A stretch of 64,000 nt of DNA, taken from Dulcicalothrix desertica PCC 7102 (GTDB lineage: Bacteria; Cyanobacteriota; Cyanobacteriia; Cyanobacteriales; Nostocaceae). Positions 45,277 to 53,021 of the stretch are shown here, piece by piece. Position numbers and translations under genes: made by a program. Under the pieces are notes generated by a model. The model was not told where the DNA came from. It saw nothing but the letters and a program-made list of their open reading frames with translations, and searched no databases. The DNA lies in the NCBI RefSeq assembly GCF_003991905.1, contig NZ_RSCL01000032.1, forward strand, positions 1 through 64,000. The letters run 5' to 3'. Within the stretch, counting starts at the first letter, position 1; every line of letters begins with the position of its first letter.

Positions 45277-46923
45277 CTACTTTTGAACTAATTCCTTAGC
45301 TATAGCTAATGCTTCAGGGGGAATTTGAGTGATTAGACGGATGGGAAATGCTTGTGTAGAAGCAAACTGAGCATAGTCGGCAGTTAGAAAGACTTCATAT
45401 TTTTTTGCTTCGGGTGTAAGTTGAGCCGCAGATGCTAGTACAATACTCTTTACATAATTGCGGACATCAACTGCTTGGTCGCCAACGATTTCACCCCCAC
45501 TGATGGGAGTATCGATTTTGCCGCGTTGGTCAAGAGTTGCGTTTGGGTCTTTTACACTTAGGTGAGTGGCGCCTACAATACCAACTAGAGATTTAGGATT
45601 TGGAAGTTTGTCGAAGCTAATTACTTGTTCGGTTAATGCAGGTGTTGTTTTGTCAGCAGAAGCAGCTAGTACAAGTGTAGGAACTTGAACTTTAGATAAA
45701 CCAGTATCGCCAAATAATAAGGATGTAGTGGGGTTTAGTGCAATAACCCGTTTGATTCTACTATCGCGAAAAGAATAATTGTTTTCTGGTAATTCCTGGG
45801 CAATACACTGCATACCTTCACCCAGACTAACAACAGCAAGATTCTCTTTACACCGTTGTTTAAGAAATTCTAGCTGATACTCGGCGCCACCAACAGCGAG
45901 TGCAGTACTTCCTCCAAACGAGTAACCAAGAATAATTACATTATTAGTAGCGAGTTTGCCAGTCAGAGAAAAAGACTTATTACGGTTACTCGCATCTAGT
46001 TGGTCTAAGACAAAGCTAATATCTTGAGGACGTTCTAAAAATTCTTGTGGTTTCATAATTCGGTTCTTGCCAACAAGTGCCGAATTTACATTTGCTTCAT
46101 TACTGCCAGGATGCTCTAATGTAACTACTGGATAACCATGTGATGCTAAATGCTCCGCCAAATATTTTAATTCTGTGCGTACAGACCCCAGTCCATGAGA
46201 AAAAATAATTACAGGTTTACTCGAATTAACGTCTTTTGACCAATATAAATCAAGAGGTATTTTCCGTCCCCGTTTTTTATCATCCAAGTCCATCTTCAAA
46301 ATTTGAACTTCTGCTGACCCAGGTTTTGAAGCATCAAGCGGTAACTTTAATTGAACTTTGCGACTGCTCAAACGAGGTTCTATTGCTGCCATGAACCGTT
46401 GCGTCTGCCAAAACGCAGTATTAAAACTGCCTGCAACTTTAAAAGCTTGTGGTAAATCTATTTCTAGCTGCTTGCTAGGATAATTAGCTATAAATGATAA
46501 TATCGATAAACCTTGAGGCGCCGTTGAAGCTAAAACCAACGCACCACGCACAGCTTGAAACCGCGCGTTATCTCGGCGCCGAATTATACTTGACAAGTCA
46601 TTTAGAATAGTCGAACCAATACGTGTACTTAATAAATTATTCATCGTGACAACGCTAATTGGCACATTCGTCCGCAGTGCTGTAACAAGTTGCTGACGCT
46701 GCCCAAGCGATAGACCCTTTGTATAAATATCATAGCCACTAGGAATTTTACCCGTTTGTGCTATTTGTTGCAGTTCCAAGAGCGTAATCTTTTCAGTAAA
46801 TGGCCCATATCTCACCACTAAAGTATCAGCAGCTTGAGCGGCGCCAATTCCTAAAACCTGTGTTGTCGCAAATGTACCCAATAAACACACTACTAACTCA
46901 ATGATTTTCCGGTGTTGCGCCAT
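45277..46923 (-). CDS. Alpha/beta hydrolase with N-terminal DUF1400 domain
   Basis: 548 residues from the ATG at 46923; an in-frame TTG at 46959 is less likely. A signal sequence (ELVVCLLGTFATTQVLG) ends near residue 33. DUF1400 follows (about 35-160: LVVRYGPFTEKITLLELQQ). The hydrolase domain carries FSHGLGSVRTELKYLAEHL and the nucleophile elbow GYSFGGS, with late Asp in AASADKTTPAL and His in GATHLSVKDP. It is probably a secreted or periplasmic esterase/lipase-like enzyme of the dienelactone-hydrolase/PET-hydrolase fold; substrate unknown. Confidence 0.85.
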   Translation of the reverse strand: MAQHRKIIELVVCLLGTFATTQVLGIGAAQAADTLVVRYGPFTEKITLLELQQIAQTGKIPSGYDIYTKGLSLGQRQQLVTALRTNVPISVVTMNNLLSTRIGSTILNDLSSIIRRRDNARFQAVRGALVLASTAPQGLSILSFIANYPSKQLEIDLPQAFKVAGSFNTAFWQTQRFMAAIEPRLSSRKVQLKLPLDASKPGSAEVQILKMDLDDKKRGRKIPLDLYWSKDVNSSKPVIIFSHGLGSVRTELKYLAEHLASHGYPVVTLEHPGSNEANVNSALVGKNRIMKPQEFLERPQDISFVLDQLDASNRNKSFSLTGKLATNNVIILGYSFGGSTALAVGGAEYQLEFLKQRCKENLAVVSLGEGMQCIAQELPENNYSFRDSRIKRVIALNPTTSLLFGDTGLSKVQVPTLVLAASADKTTPALTEQVISFDKLPNPKSLVGIVGATHLSVKDPNATLDQRGKIDTPISGGEIVGDQAVDVRNYVKSIVLASAAQLTPEAKKYEVFLTADYAQFASTQAFPIRLITQIPPEALAIAKELVQK

Positions 46924-47051
46924 AAATATTGTTACCTTATATTGTGGTAATAACCGCAAAAATACGGTGAAATTGGCAAAGCACCGGAATTATATAATCG
47001 CTGCTGTGCTTGTGTCTAGGTTAGATTTACTAGTTTTGATTGGAAGAATTT

Positions 47052-47084
47052 GCAACGGATGTAACGGATGTAACGGATAAATGA
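47052..47084. repeat. AACGGATGT tandem repeat
   Basis: Three tandem AACGGATGT/AACGGATAA units follow TTGC. Same family as the arrays near 270, 19680-19950, 28654 and 49027. A CGCAGTTTTCCCGC block at 47138-47178 follows. Confidence 0.7.
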
Positions 47085-47206
47085 TGGGAAATAGCTTATG
47101 CTAAAACACTAGGCCGCATGTTATGAGTCGCGAATGAAGGGCGCAGTTTTCCCGCTTTCGCGCGCATCTTAAAGATTTTGACACCTGTTTAAAAGTAAAT
47201 TAATCC

Positions 47207-47353
47207 ATTTTTAGCATACTTAGAACTTTCACTACTGTCGGAAAACGTAAGTTTTCGCAACTCGCAGATAGTATTATTAGCTTGGCAAAAAAACAAGATT
47301 TTTTGATTGATGGAGAATTAGGCGCCGGAATAATTACTCGGTGTGAACAATGA
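47207..47353 (+). pseudogene. Decayed paralogous fragment of the AbiEi-like gene
   Basis: 49 codons read TFTTVGKRKFSQLADSIISL then AKKQDFLIDGELGAGIIT, against TFTSVGESKFSPVADTIISL and AKEQNFLIGGELGAAIVT in the intact gene at 47658-48707. A stop (TGA) ends it at 47353. It is a truncated second copy lying about 300 bases upstream of the intact gene, without the winged-helix part. Confidence 0.75.
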
Positions 47354-47657
47354 CGTTATGTAAAAGTCATTTGGATTATGAGGAGGGATACTCATACTCA
47401 TTAAATACCACAACTGTGTCCTTGTTCTCAAAGAAAAAACGGTAAATGAGTCTTTTTTCTGCTCAAAAATACTTACAAGAGCAAAAATTGACACTTATTC
47501 TTAGCTCGTGGCATTATATTAAGAAAGACTAATGCTATAAATAGAGTAAATCATGAATGTACACCTTTGGCAAACCTTTGTACTTTGTGGTTCGTTTCAT
47601 AAATTTAAATTTTAATTTAGGTTTTAGGACTAATGTAGCAACTAAAGTTGGTGAGAT

Positions 47658-48707
47658 ATGAAGCAAGGAAACCATATATTACAAAAGTGCTTAGAACATT
47701 TGCAAGCTTTGCCCGGTATCCAGGCTTCGTTGATATCATCTCATGCTTTGGTCAAAGGAATTGATGGAATTATTAACATCACTAGTCCGTTAAAATCTGT
47801 TGATTACGCTTACACAATTCAACCAGATGTTAATGGAAAAATCATTGAACTTGTCATTGCGTACCTAAAACGTCATGAGGAAAAAGCTGGGCAAAAACTT
47901 CTGCTTGTTTCTCGCTACTTACCTAACAATGCGATTGAACATTTACTCGACGAAAATATCGAGTTTATAGATAGCGCGGGCAATACATACCTTAATAGTG
48001 CAGCAGCTTATGTTCTCATTCGTGGCAAGCATCGTCCTAAAGAAAAAATTTCACCCACCTTACAAATTACACCTAATACTTTAAAACTTATCTATATATT
48101 GCTCAAATCTCCCAACATTTTAAACGTTGCATCTAAAGAATTGGCAATTGCTGCTGGTTTAACAACACGAACAGTTGGTCAAAGTCTAAAAAACTTATAT
48201 CAATTAGGCTACCTTCAACGTCAACGCAACGGAAGTTACCGAATAGCAGACTACACAAAGCTTCTAGAGCGATGGGAGATAGGTTATACTGAAACGCTAC
48301 GTCCAAAATTATTACTTGGAACTTTTACTTCTGTGGGAGAAAGTAAGTTTTCGCCAGTTGCAGATACTATTATTAGCTTGGCAAAAGAACAAAATTTTTT
48401 GATTGGTGGAGAATTAGGCGCCGCGATAGTAACATCATATTTAAATCCAATTGGCGCCACATTACATGTTTTAGATAATCATCGTCTCATTGCTGCCAAA
48501 CTTAAGCTAAAACCCAGTTTACAAGGAGAAATAACTTTTCTACAACAGTTTGGAGTTAATAACGCTTTAGGTAATAAACAAGAAGAATTTATTGCTGACC
48601 CATTATTGATTCATGCAGAGCTAATGCTTTCAAATGATGACCGACTGATGGAAACTGCCACACGCATTTTTAATTTATATATTGAGGGAGTAGCAAAAAG
48701 TGCGTGA
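47658..48707 (+). CDS. AbiEi-like type IV antitoxin family protein
   Basis: 349 residues. The N-terminal third includes CLEHLQALPGIQASLIS and a restriction-endonuclease-like beta-alpha region with FIDSAGNTYLNSAAAYVLIRGKHRPKE. A winged helix-turn-helix follows (about 145-195: NVASKELAIAAGLTTRTVGQ then SLKNLYQLGYLQRQ). The C-terminal part carries NFLIGGELGAAIVTSYLNPI and DPLLIHAELMLSNDDRLMET. This order resembles AbiEi-type antitoxin/transcription regulators; similarity to full AbiEi is only partial. The partner expected downstream is a wreck (48700-48839), so this may be an orphan antitoxin. Confidence 0.62.
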   Translation: MKQGNHILQKCLEHLQALPGIQASLISSHALVKGIDGIINITSPLKSVDYAYTIQPDVNGKIIELVIAYLKRHEEKAGQKLLLVSRYLPNNAIEHLLDENIEFIDSAGNTYLNSAAAYVLIRGKHRPKEKISPTLQITPNTLKLIYILLKSPNILNVASKELAIAAGLTTRTVGQSLKNLYQLGYLQRQRNGSYRIADYTKLLERWEIGYTETLRPKLLLGTFTSVGESKFSPVADTIISLAKEQNFLIGGELGAAIVTSYLNPIGATLHVLDNHRLIAAKLKLKPSLQGEITFLQQFGVNNALGNKQEEFIADPLLIHAELMLSNDDRLMETATRIFNLYIEGVAKSA

Positions 48708-48839
48708 AAATGACAACTATAAACAAGTTTTGTTAGATATCAAAACTATTGCAATACTTATATAGCAGAAGATTGGGATGCTAAATTCGACACTATCCTA
48801 CGCCGTTTTCAAGCTTTGGAACAAGGTTTAAACAGTTAA
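48700..48839 (+). pseudogene. Remnant of the gene partnered with the AbiEi-like gene
   Basis: A GTG at 48700, overlapping the AbiEi-like stop by 8 bases, opens VRENDNYKQVLLDIKTIA and stops at 48762. Another frame resumes TYIAEDWDAKFDTILRRFQA and ends LEQGLNS at 48839. The 4-8 base overlap is typical of translationally coupled toxin-antitoxin genes. Most of the body of a nucleotidyltransferase-type toxin is absent, so the partner seems deleted or was always a tiny protein. Confidence 0.5.
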
Positions 48840-48856
48840 TTTTCATAAAATGCAAG

Positions 48857-48886
48857 ATTCCCGACACTTCTATGCGCGTCGGGAAT
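48857..48886 (+). terminator. Terminator-like hairpin after the AbiEi-like locus
   Basis: ATTCCCGAC (48857-48865) and GTCGGGAAT (48878-48886) make a perfect 9-bp stem with a 12-base loop, followed by GTTT. A short T run makes termination plausible. Confidence 0.6.
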
Positions 48887-49026
48887 GTTTAAAGTATGCT
48901 TCAAAAGCAACAGCAAGTATAAATTGTCATTATTCTAGTAGCGAATAATCTGAGGATTTACTGAATGTTGAGATGCTTCACTGAATACTGAGATGCTTCT
49001 CTACGGTGACTCATGACAATTGAAAC

Positions 49027-49060
49027 ATTATCCGTTACATCCGTTACATCCGTTGCCAGG
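49027..49060. repeat. ATCCGTTACATCCGTTACATCC repeat
   Basis: Inverted copy of the AACGGATGT family directly against the stop codon of the 258-residue charged protein gene. The preceding 48960-49010 stretch holds two copies of TGAATrCTGAGATGCTTC. Confidence 0.65.
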
Positions 49061-49061
49061 G

Positions 49062-49838
49062 TTACTCTTCCAAAGATTTCCCAGTCTTAGATAGTAACTT
49101 ACCCAAACGTTGAACAGGCCCCTTAAATCCTCTTTTTGCTTCGTGAGCAGCTTGTTGAGTTTGCTCACCCAAACGAGTTAATACTTCTGCAATATCAGTA
49201 GCTTTAGGTTTGCTACGCTTTAATACTTGCTTAAGCTCTTTCAACTCGTTAGCAATTTCTTTAATACTTTCGTCTTCCGAATTATGCAGCACCTTATACC
49301 AAGTATCAATGGCGCCTACAGAAGTTTCGCTATCAACCTGGGTTAAATCACCATCTAAAGTATCTATCAAGCCATCGATTTCTTCGATTTGCTCGTGTTC
49401 TTCAATTTTACCTACAGTGTTACCAACTTTAGTTAGTTGCTTACCTAATTGACGTACTGGAGTTTTAACTTCTTTTTCAGCGTCCCCAGCATAGTTAGCT
49501 GTTTGTTCGCCAATTTCTATTAAAACTTCACTAATTTCATGTCCTGTAGCTTTGTTGCTTTTCAGGAGTTTTGCTAGTTCTTTTAGGTGCGAAGCAATTT
49601 CTTTAACTTCGGGTTCTTTGACTTTTTGCAGTACACCTTGCCATTCGTTAACTAGTTCAACTGCTGCTTCTGTTTCTAGGTCGGTCAAATCACCACTAAG
49701 TGTTGAGCGCAACTCATCTAGCTTTTCTAATAATTCATTATCAGCTTTTGAAGAGGCGCCATTTTGTTGTACAGGTTGCTTTTCGTCTTCGTTATGGTCT
49801 GCTTCCTGCTTACTTTTTGCTTGTGTTTTGCCTGCCAT
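49062..49838 (-). CDS. Charged helical protein with an internal duplication
   Basis: 258 residues, soluble, Lys/Glu-rich, no signal peptide. Two copies of a unit of about 105 residues. Unit 1 (about 37-142): LSGDLTDLETEAAVELVNEW, VLQKVKEPEVKEIASHLKEL, and EVLIEIGEQTANYAGDAEKE followed by VRQLGKQLTKVG. Unit 2 (about 155-255): LDGDLTQVDSETSVGAIDTW, VLHNSEDESIKEIANELKEL, EVLTRLGEQTQQAAHEAKRG followed by VQRLGKLLSKTG. Each unit looks like a helical bundle. Family not recognised; it is a candidate stress or DNA-associated structural protein by composition only. Confidence 0.7.
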   Translation of the reverse strand: MAGKTQAKSKQEADHNEDEKQPVQQNGASSKADNELLEKLDELRSTLSGDLTDLETEAAVELVNEWQGVLQKVKEPEVKEIASHLKELAKLLKSNKATGHEISEVLIEIGEQTANYAGDAEKEVKTPVRQLGKQLTKVGNTVGKIEEHEQIEEIDGLIDTLDGDLTQVDSETSVGAIDTWYKVLHNSEDESIKEIANELKELKQVLKRSKPKATDIAEVLTRLGEQTQQAAHEAKRGFKGPVQRLGKLLSKTGKSLEE

Positions 49839-49996
49839 AATGTAAAACTTGCTACAGATTTTTGTAAATGTATAAGTTTTAGTTTACGAATCTACAATAT
49901 CAGTTCCCTCATTCTAAAGAGCCAAAATCAAACGAATGTATTATTTATCGTTTGGTAGAGGCTTTTTTATTTTTTATGATTATTCAATAAATATTA

Positions 49997-50021
49997 AAGC
50001 ACAGGCAGGATGCCTGTGCCA
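49997..50021. repeat. GCACAGGCAGGATGCCTGTGC palindrome
   Basis: Near-perfect palindrome between two minus-strand genes. Same family as 36379-36402. Confidence 0.7.
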
Positions 50022-50049
50022 CAACTATGTCACAATGAAGCTGTTAAAA

Positions 50050-50493
50050 TTAAGGCGCCAGTCTACTGAGTACTGACATATCTTCTTCGTCTAACTCGAC
50101 AGGAATACCGCTACGAATCAGTTCAGAAAAATCTTCGTTGGGTACCATGATTGTTAAAGTATACAAACGTTCGGCGCCTGTATTTTTTATCATGTGAGTA
50201 CCTGTAGGTGGTACTAGTAAACTATCTCCGGTTTTAATTGAAACATTTTTACCATCACAAACTGCTACTCCTTCTCCTTTAAGCACAAAAAACATTTCTA
50301 CTGCCCATTGATGACGGTTGGGTGGAGTTTTTCCACCAACATCAAAAATTTCTACGCAGCAGGTTAAAGACGTGTTAGCGCTCTTTGTATCGAAAATAAT
50401 TGCTAATCGATTTGAATCATGGGGACTAATGCGATAGACTTGATAATCTTTGAGAGATCTAACTACAGGAATAACACAACTCTTAACTTGCAT
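50050..50493 (-). CDS. Cupin domain protein
   Basis: 147 residues, one conserved beta-barrel cupin. Motif 1 reads PPNRHQWAVEMFFVLKGEGV, with one visible His and Glu from the usual HxH(x)4E(x)6G (HQW replaces HxH). Motif 2 has SLLVPPTGTHMIKNTG, the G(x)5PxG(x)2H(x)3N form with the closing His. It may bind a metal with fewer ligands than usual. Cytoplasmic, probably an enzyme or sensor of small molecules. Minus-strand neighbour of the cysteine hydrolase, about 90 bases downstream, so possibly cotranscribed. Confidence 0.75.
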   Translation of the reverse strand: MQVKSCVIPVVRSLKDYQVYRISPHDSNRLAIIFDTKSANTSLTCCVEIFDVGGKTPPNRHQWAVEMFFVLKGEGVAVCDGKNVSIKTGDSLLVPPTGTHMIKNTGAERLYTLTIMVPNEDFSELIRSGIPVELDEEDMSVLSRLAP

Positions 50494-50527
50494 ATAATTA
50501 TCTCCTATTTAATCTTTAACTTCTGTA

Positions 50528-50583
50528 CGGGCGGGTTAACTCATACCAAGCGTTATGACGAACAATTTCGTAAACCCGCCCCT
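50528..50583. repeat. GGGCGGGTTAACTC...TAAACCCGCCCC inverted repeat
   Basis: Dispersed GGCGGGTT/AACCCGCC repeat between the cysteine hydrolase and cupin genes; the arms pair over about 11 bases. It would form a strong stem and might weaken cotranscription of the two genes. Confidence 0.65.
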
Positions 50584-50584
50584 C

Positions 50585-51355
50585 TTAACTCCTAACTGCT
50601 TTTTGAATTTCTTGGGAGTCGGTGACAAAACCAAAGCATTGTTTGACGTTATATATAGTTGCTTGCCAGCAATATTCAGGTGATGTTGTGGCAGTACAGT
50701 CTTCTACTAATATGCAGTCGTATCCTAAAAAGTTTGCATCTTGAAGTGTTGCCATCACACATTGGTCGGCATTTACACCTGTAAATAATAGTGTCGTGCG
50801 TCCTAGGTTCTTTATGATACTATCTAAAGGCGTATCCCAAAACCCTGACATTCTATACTTATCGACGCGAATATCTGATGGCGCCACTTCGAGTTCATCT
50901 ACTACTGCTGCTGCCCAACTTCCTGCCATTAATACATGGGCGCCGTTTTTTGGTAGTGGGTCACCTAAACCTACTCCTTCACCTGTAGGATTATATACGT
51001 GTAGCACGTTAGCACTAATGTTCATCAAGTCTTGACGATTACCCCAATTTACCCAAAGTACAGGAATATTAACTTGGCGTAATATTGGTAATAATTTTTG
51101 TAACGGTTTAATTGGTTGCCGTGCAGGTGTTACATCTACACCAATATGCGCTAACCAACCATCTGGGTGACAAAAGTCGTTTTGCATATCGATAACGAGA
51201 ATGGCTGTTTTCGCCAAATCGATACGTAGCTGCTTGGTAGCAGTTGTTAAAATCACAGGTTGTGGGGTTAGTTCTTTGCGAGTGATATCAGCAACCTCGT
51301 GATTCACAGACCAAGCGTTTGGTTCTACCCCTAATTTCCGAAGTGGTAAGTTCAT
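50585..51355 (-). CDS. Cysteine hydrolase, isochorismatase superfamily
   Basis: 256 residues. Catalytic Asp in AILVIDMQNDFCHPDGWLA near residue 57, Lys in VDKYRMSGFWDTPLDS near 158, and Cys in TGVNADQCVMATLQDAN near 193, the triad of cysteine hydrolases such as N-carbamoylsarcosine amidohydrolase and biuret hydrolase. The N-terminal extension of about 45 residues ends in VILTTATKQLRIDLAKT. Probably hydrolyses an amide, urea or carbamoyl compound. Divergent from an amidohydrolase (51462) with a short shared promoter; they likely act in one catabolic route. Confidence 0.8.
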   Translation of the reverse strand: MNLPLRKLGVEPNAWSVNHEVADITRKELTPQPVILTTATKQLRIDLAKTAILVIDMQNDFCHPDGWLAHIGVDVTPARQPIKPLQKLLPILRQVNIPVLWVNWGNRQDLMNISANVLHVYNPTGEGVGLGDPLPKNGAHVLMAGSWAAAVVDELEVAPSDIRVDKYRMSGFWDTPLDSIIKNLGRTTLLFTGVNADQCVMATLQDANFLGYDCILVEDCTATTSPEYCWQATIYNVKQCFGFVTDSQEIQKAVRS

Positions 51356-51461
51356 AAACCGATTTATATTGGGAAGGGGAATTGGTTCGCTACTTCCCGT
51401 ACCTTACTTTTTAACTCGAAAATTCACTATTACGTCTAATTACTTAATAAAGGTTGAAATC

Positions 51462-52856
51462 GTGTTTACTATTGAGAATGCTTTAATTGCCACACCAGAT
51501 GATTACTCCAGTACTAAAGTGCTGATTACAGATGGTCGTATTGCTGGTATTTCTTCACAACTTGATACTGTTGGTACGTCAATAAACGCTGACAATAAAC
51601 TTTTACTTCCAGGTTTCGTTAATGCTCATACTCACTCTTCCGAAATGTGGCAGCGTGGGATAATGTCGATGTTTCCCCTCGAACTGTGGTTAGCTGAATT
51701 ATACGACTTTGCACCGCTTGATATTGAAAAAGTTTACCTAAGCGCTTTGGGTACTGCCGTTGAGACTTTACTTTCTGGTGGTACTACCGTTGTAGACCAT
51801 TTAGTTTTAATACCAGGTAAAGAACTCGAAACTATTGCCACCGCAGTTCGTGCGTATAAAGAAGTTGGTATTCGCGCTTTTGTTGCTCCCCTTATTCAAG
51901 ATGAGTCACTTGCTGCTGGAATACCATCTGGAGATACCAAGCAAACCCACGAACCTTATTTCCGTTCCACCCAAGCAACCCTCGATATTATCGAAGAAGC
52001 TGTTAAAAAGTTTCATTGTCCTGAAAAAGGTATTAATATTGCTGTGGCGCCTACAGGTATTCAACTATGTAGCGATGCTTTATTTAAAGGATGCGCTGAA
52101 CTTAGCGATAAATACGACCTTTGCCGACACTCACATTTACTCGAAACCAAAGCACAAGAAAAACTTGCTAAAGAAAAATACGGTTGTACTGCGGTGGAAC
52201 ATCTTGAGCGTATAGGCTATTTAGATTACCGTACTTCTCTAGCACACTGCGTTCACCTTACCGATAAAGATATAGCAATTCTTGCACACACTAAATCTAC
52301 AGTCGTTCACAACCCCCTTAGTAACCTACGCTTAGGTAGCGGTATTGCCCCTATCCTTAAATATCGTCAAGCTGGTGTAAATGTTTCTTTTGGTTGTGAT
52401 GGTGCATCAAGTAACGACTCGCAAGACTTACTCGAAGCTATTAAAATTGGTTCAATAGTACATAATGTGACAGATTTTGATTATCAACACTGGATAACAC
52501 CACATCAATCTGTCAAAATGGCTGCATTAGGTGGCGCCACTGGATTAAATATGGCTGATAATAATGGTTCTCTTGACGTTGGTAAAAAAGCTGACTTAGT
52601 ACTCTACGATTTAACCAGTTTATCGTTATTACCCCGTACAGACCCAATTGGACTATTAGTACTTGGGCGCCCTGTCAACGTAGTAGATAGTGCTTGGGTA
52701 AATGGAAAGCAAATAGTGAAGAGCGGAAATGTTACAACAATTGACGTACAAGACCTACGGCAAGAATTATTAAAACATAGTCAGTGGCAAAAATCACGTA
52801 AGTCAAAGACTGCTGCGGAGTTAGAAAAACACTATCGCTTTGTAATGGGTTTGTAA
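51462..52856 (+). CDS. Metal-dependent amidohydrolase (SAH/guanine deaminase-atrazine chlorohydrolase family)
   Basis: About 464 residues from GTG at 51462, chosen because AAAGG lies 9 bases upstream; an open frame goes back to a TTG at 51369 that overlaps the promoter of the divergent gene. Metal ligands: HTHS in LPGFVNAHTHSSEMWQRG, His in CRHSHLLETKAQE, His in SLAHCVHLTD, Asp in FGCDGASSNDSQD. The C-terminal segment ALGGATGLNMADNNGSLDVG is typical. It deaminates or dechlorinates an N-heterocycle or related compound; substrate unknown. It is divergent from a cysteine hydrolase and near a cupin, so a small nitrogen-compound pathway is likely. Confidence 0.8.
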   Translation: MFTIENALIATPDDYSSTKVLITDGRIAGISSQLDTVGTSINADNKLLLPGFVNAHTHSSEMWQRGIMSMFPLELWLAELYDFAPLDIEKVYLSALGTAVETLLSGGTTVVDHLVLIPGKELETIATAVRAYKEVGIRAFVAPLIQDESLAAGIPSGDTKQTHEPYFRSTQATLDIIEEAVKKFHCPEKGINIAVAPTGIQLCSDALFKGCAELSDKYDLCRHSHLLETKAQEKLAKEKYGCTAVEHLERIGYLDYRTSLAHCVHLTDKDIAILAHTKSTVVHNPLSNLRLGSGIAPILKYRQAGVNVSFGCDGASSNDSQDLLEAIKIGSIVHNVTDFDYQHWITPHQSVKMAALGGATGLNMADNNGSLDVGKKADLVLYDLTSLSLLPRTDPIGLLVLGRPVNVVDSAWVNGKQIVKSGNVTTIDVQDLRQELLKHSQWQKSRKSKTAAELEKHYRFVMGL

Positions 52857-52877
52857 ATTTTAGTTTTTGTAGGCAGT

Positions 52878-52899
52878 AGGGTGGGCAGTGCCCACCCTA
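52878..52899. repeat. GTGGGCAGTGCCCACC palindrome
   Basis: Third copy of the GGGCAATGCCCACC family (compare 320-342 and about 2941), just downstream of the amidohydrolase stop. Confidence 0.65.
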
Positions 52900-53021
52900 C
52901 GTATTGAAACAATTTATAACAAACTAAATACTTAAGTAATGGTAATATTAGGAACTACACAGTCAGCATAATTAACATCCAGCTTGCTGACGCTCGATAC
53001 CTAATACGGCGCCAAGAAAGG

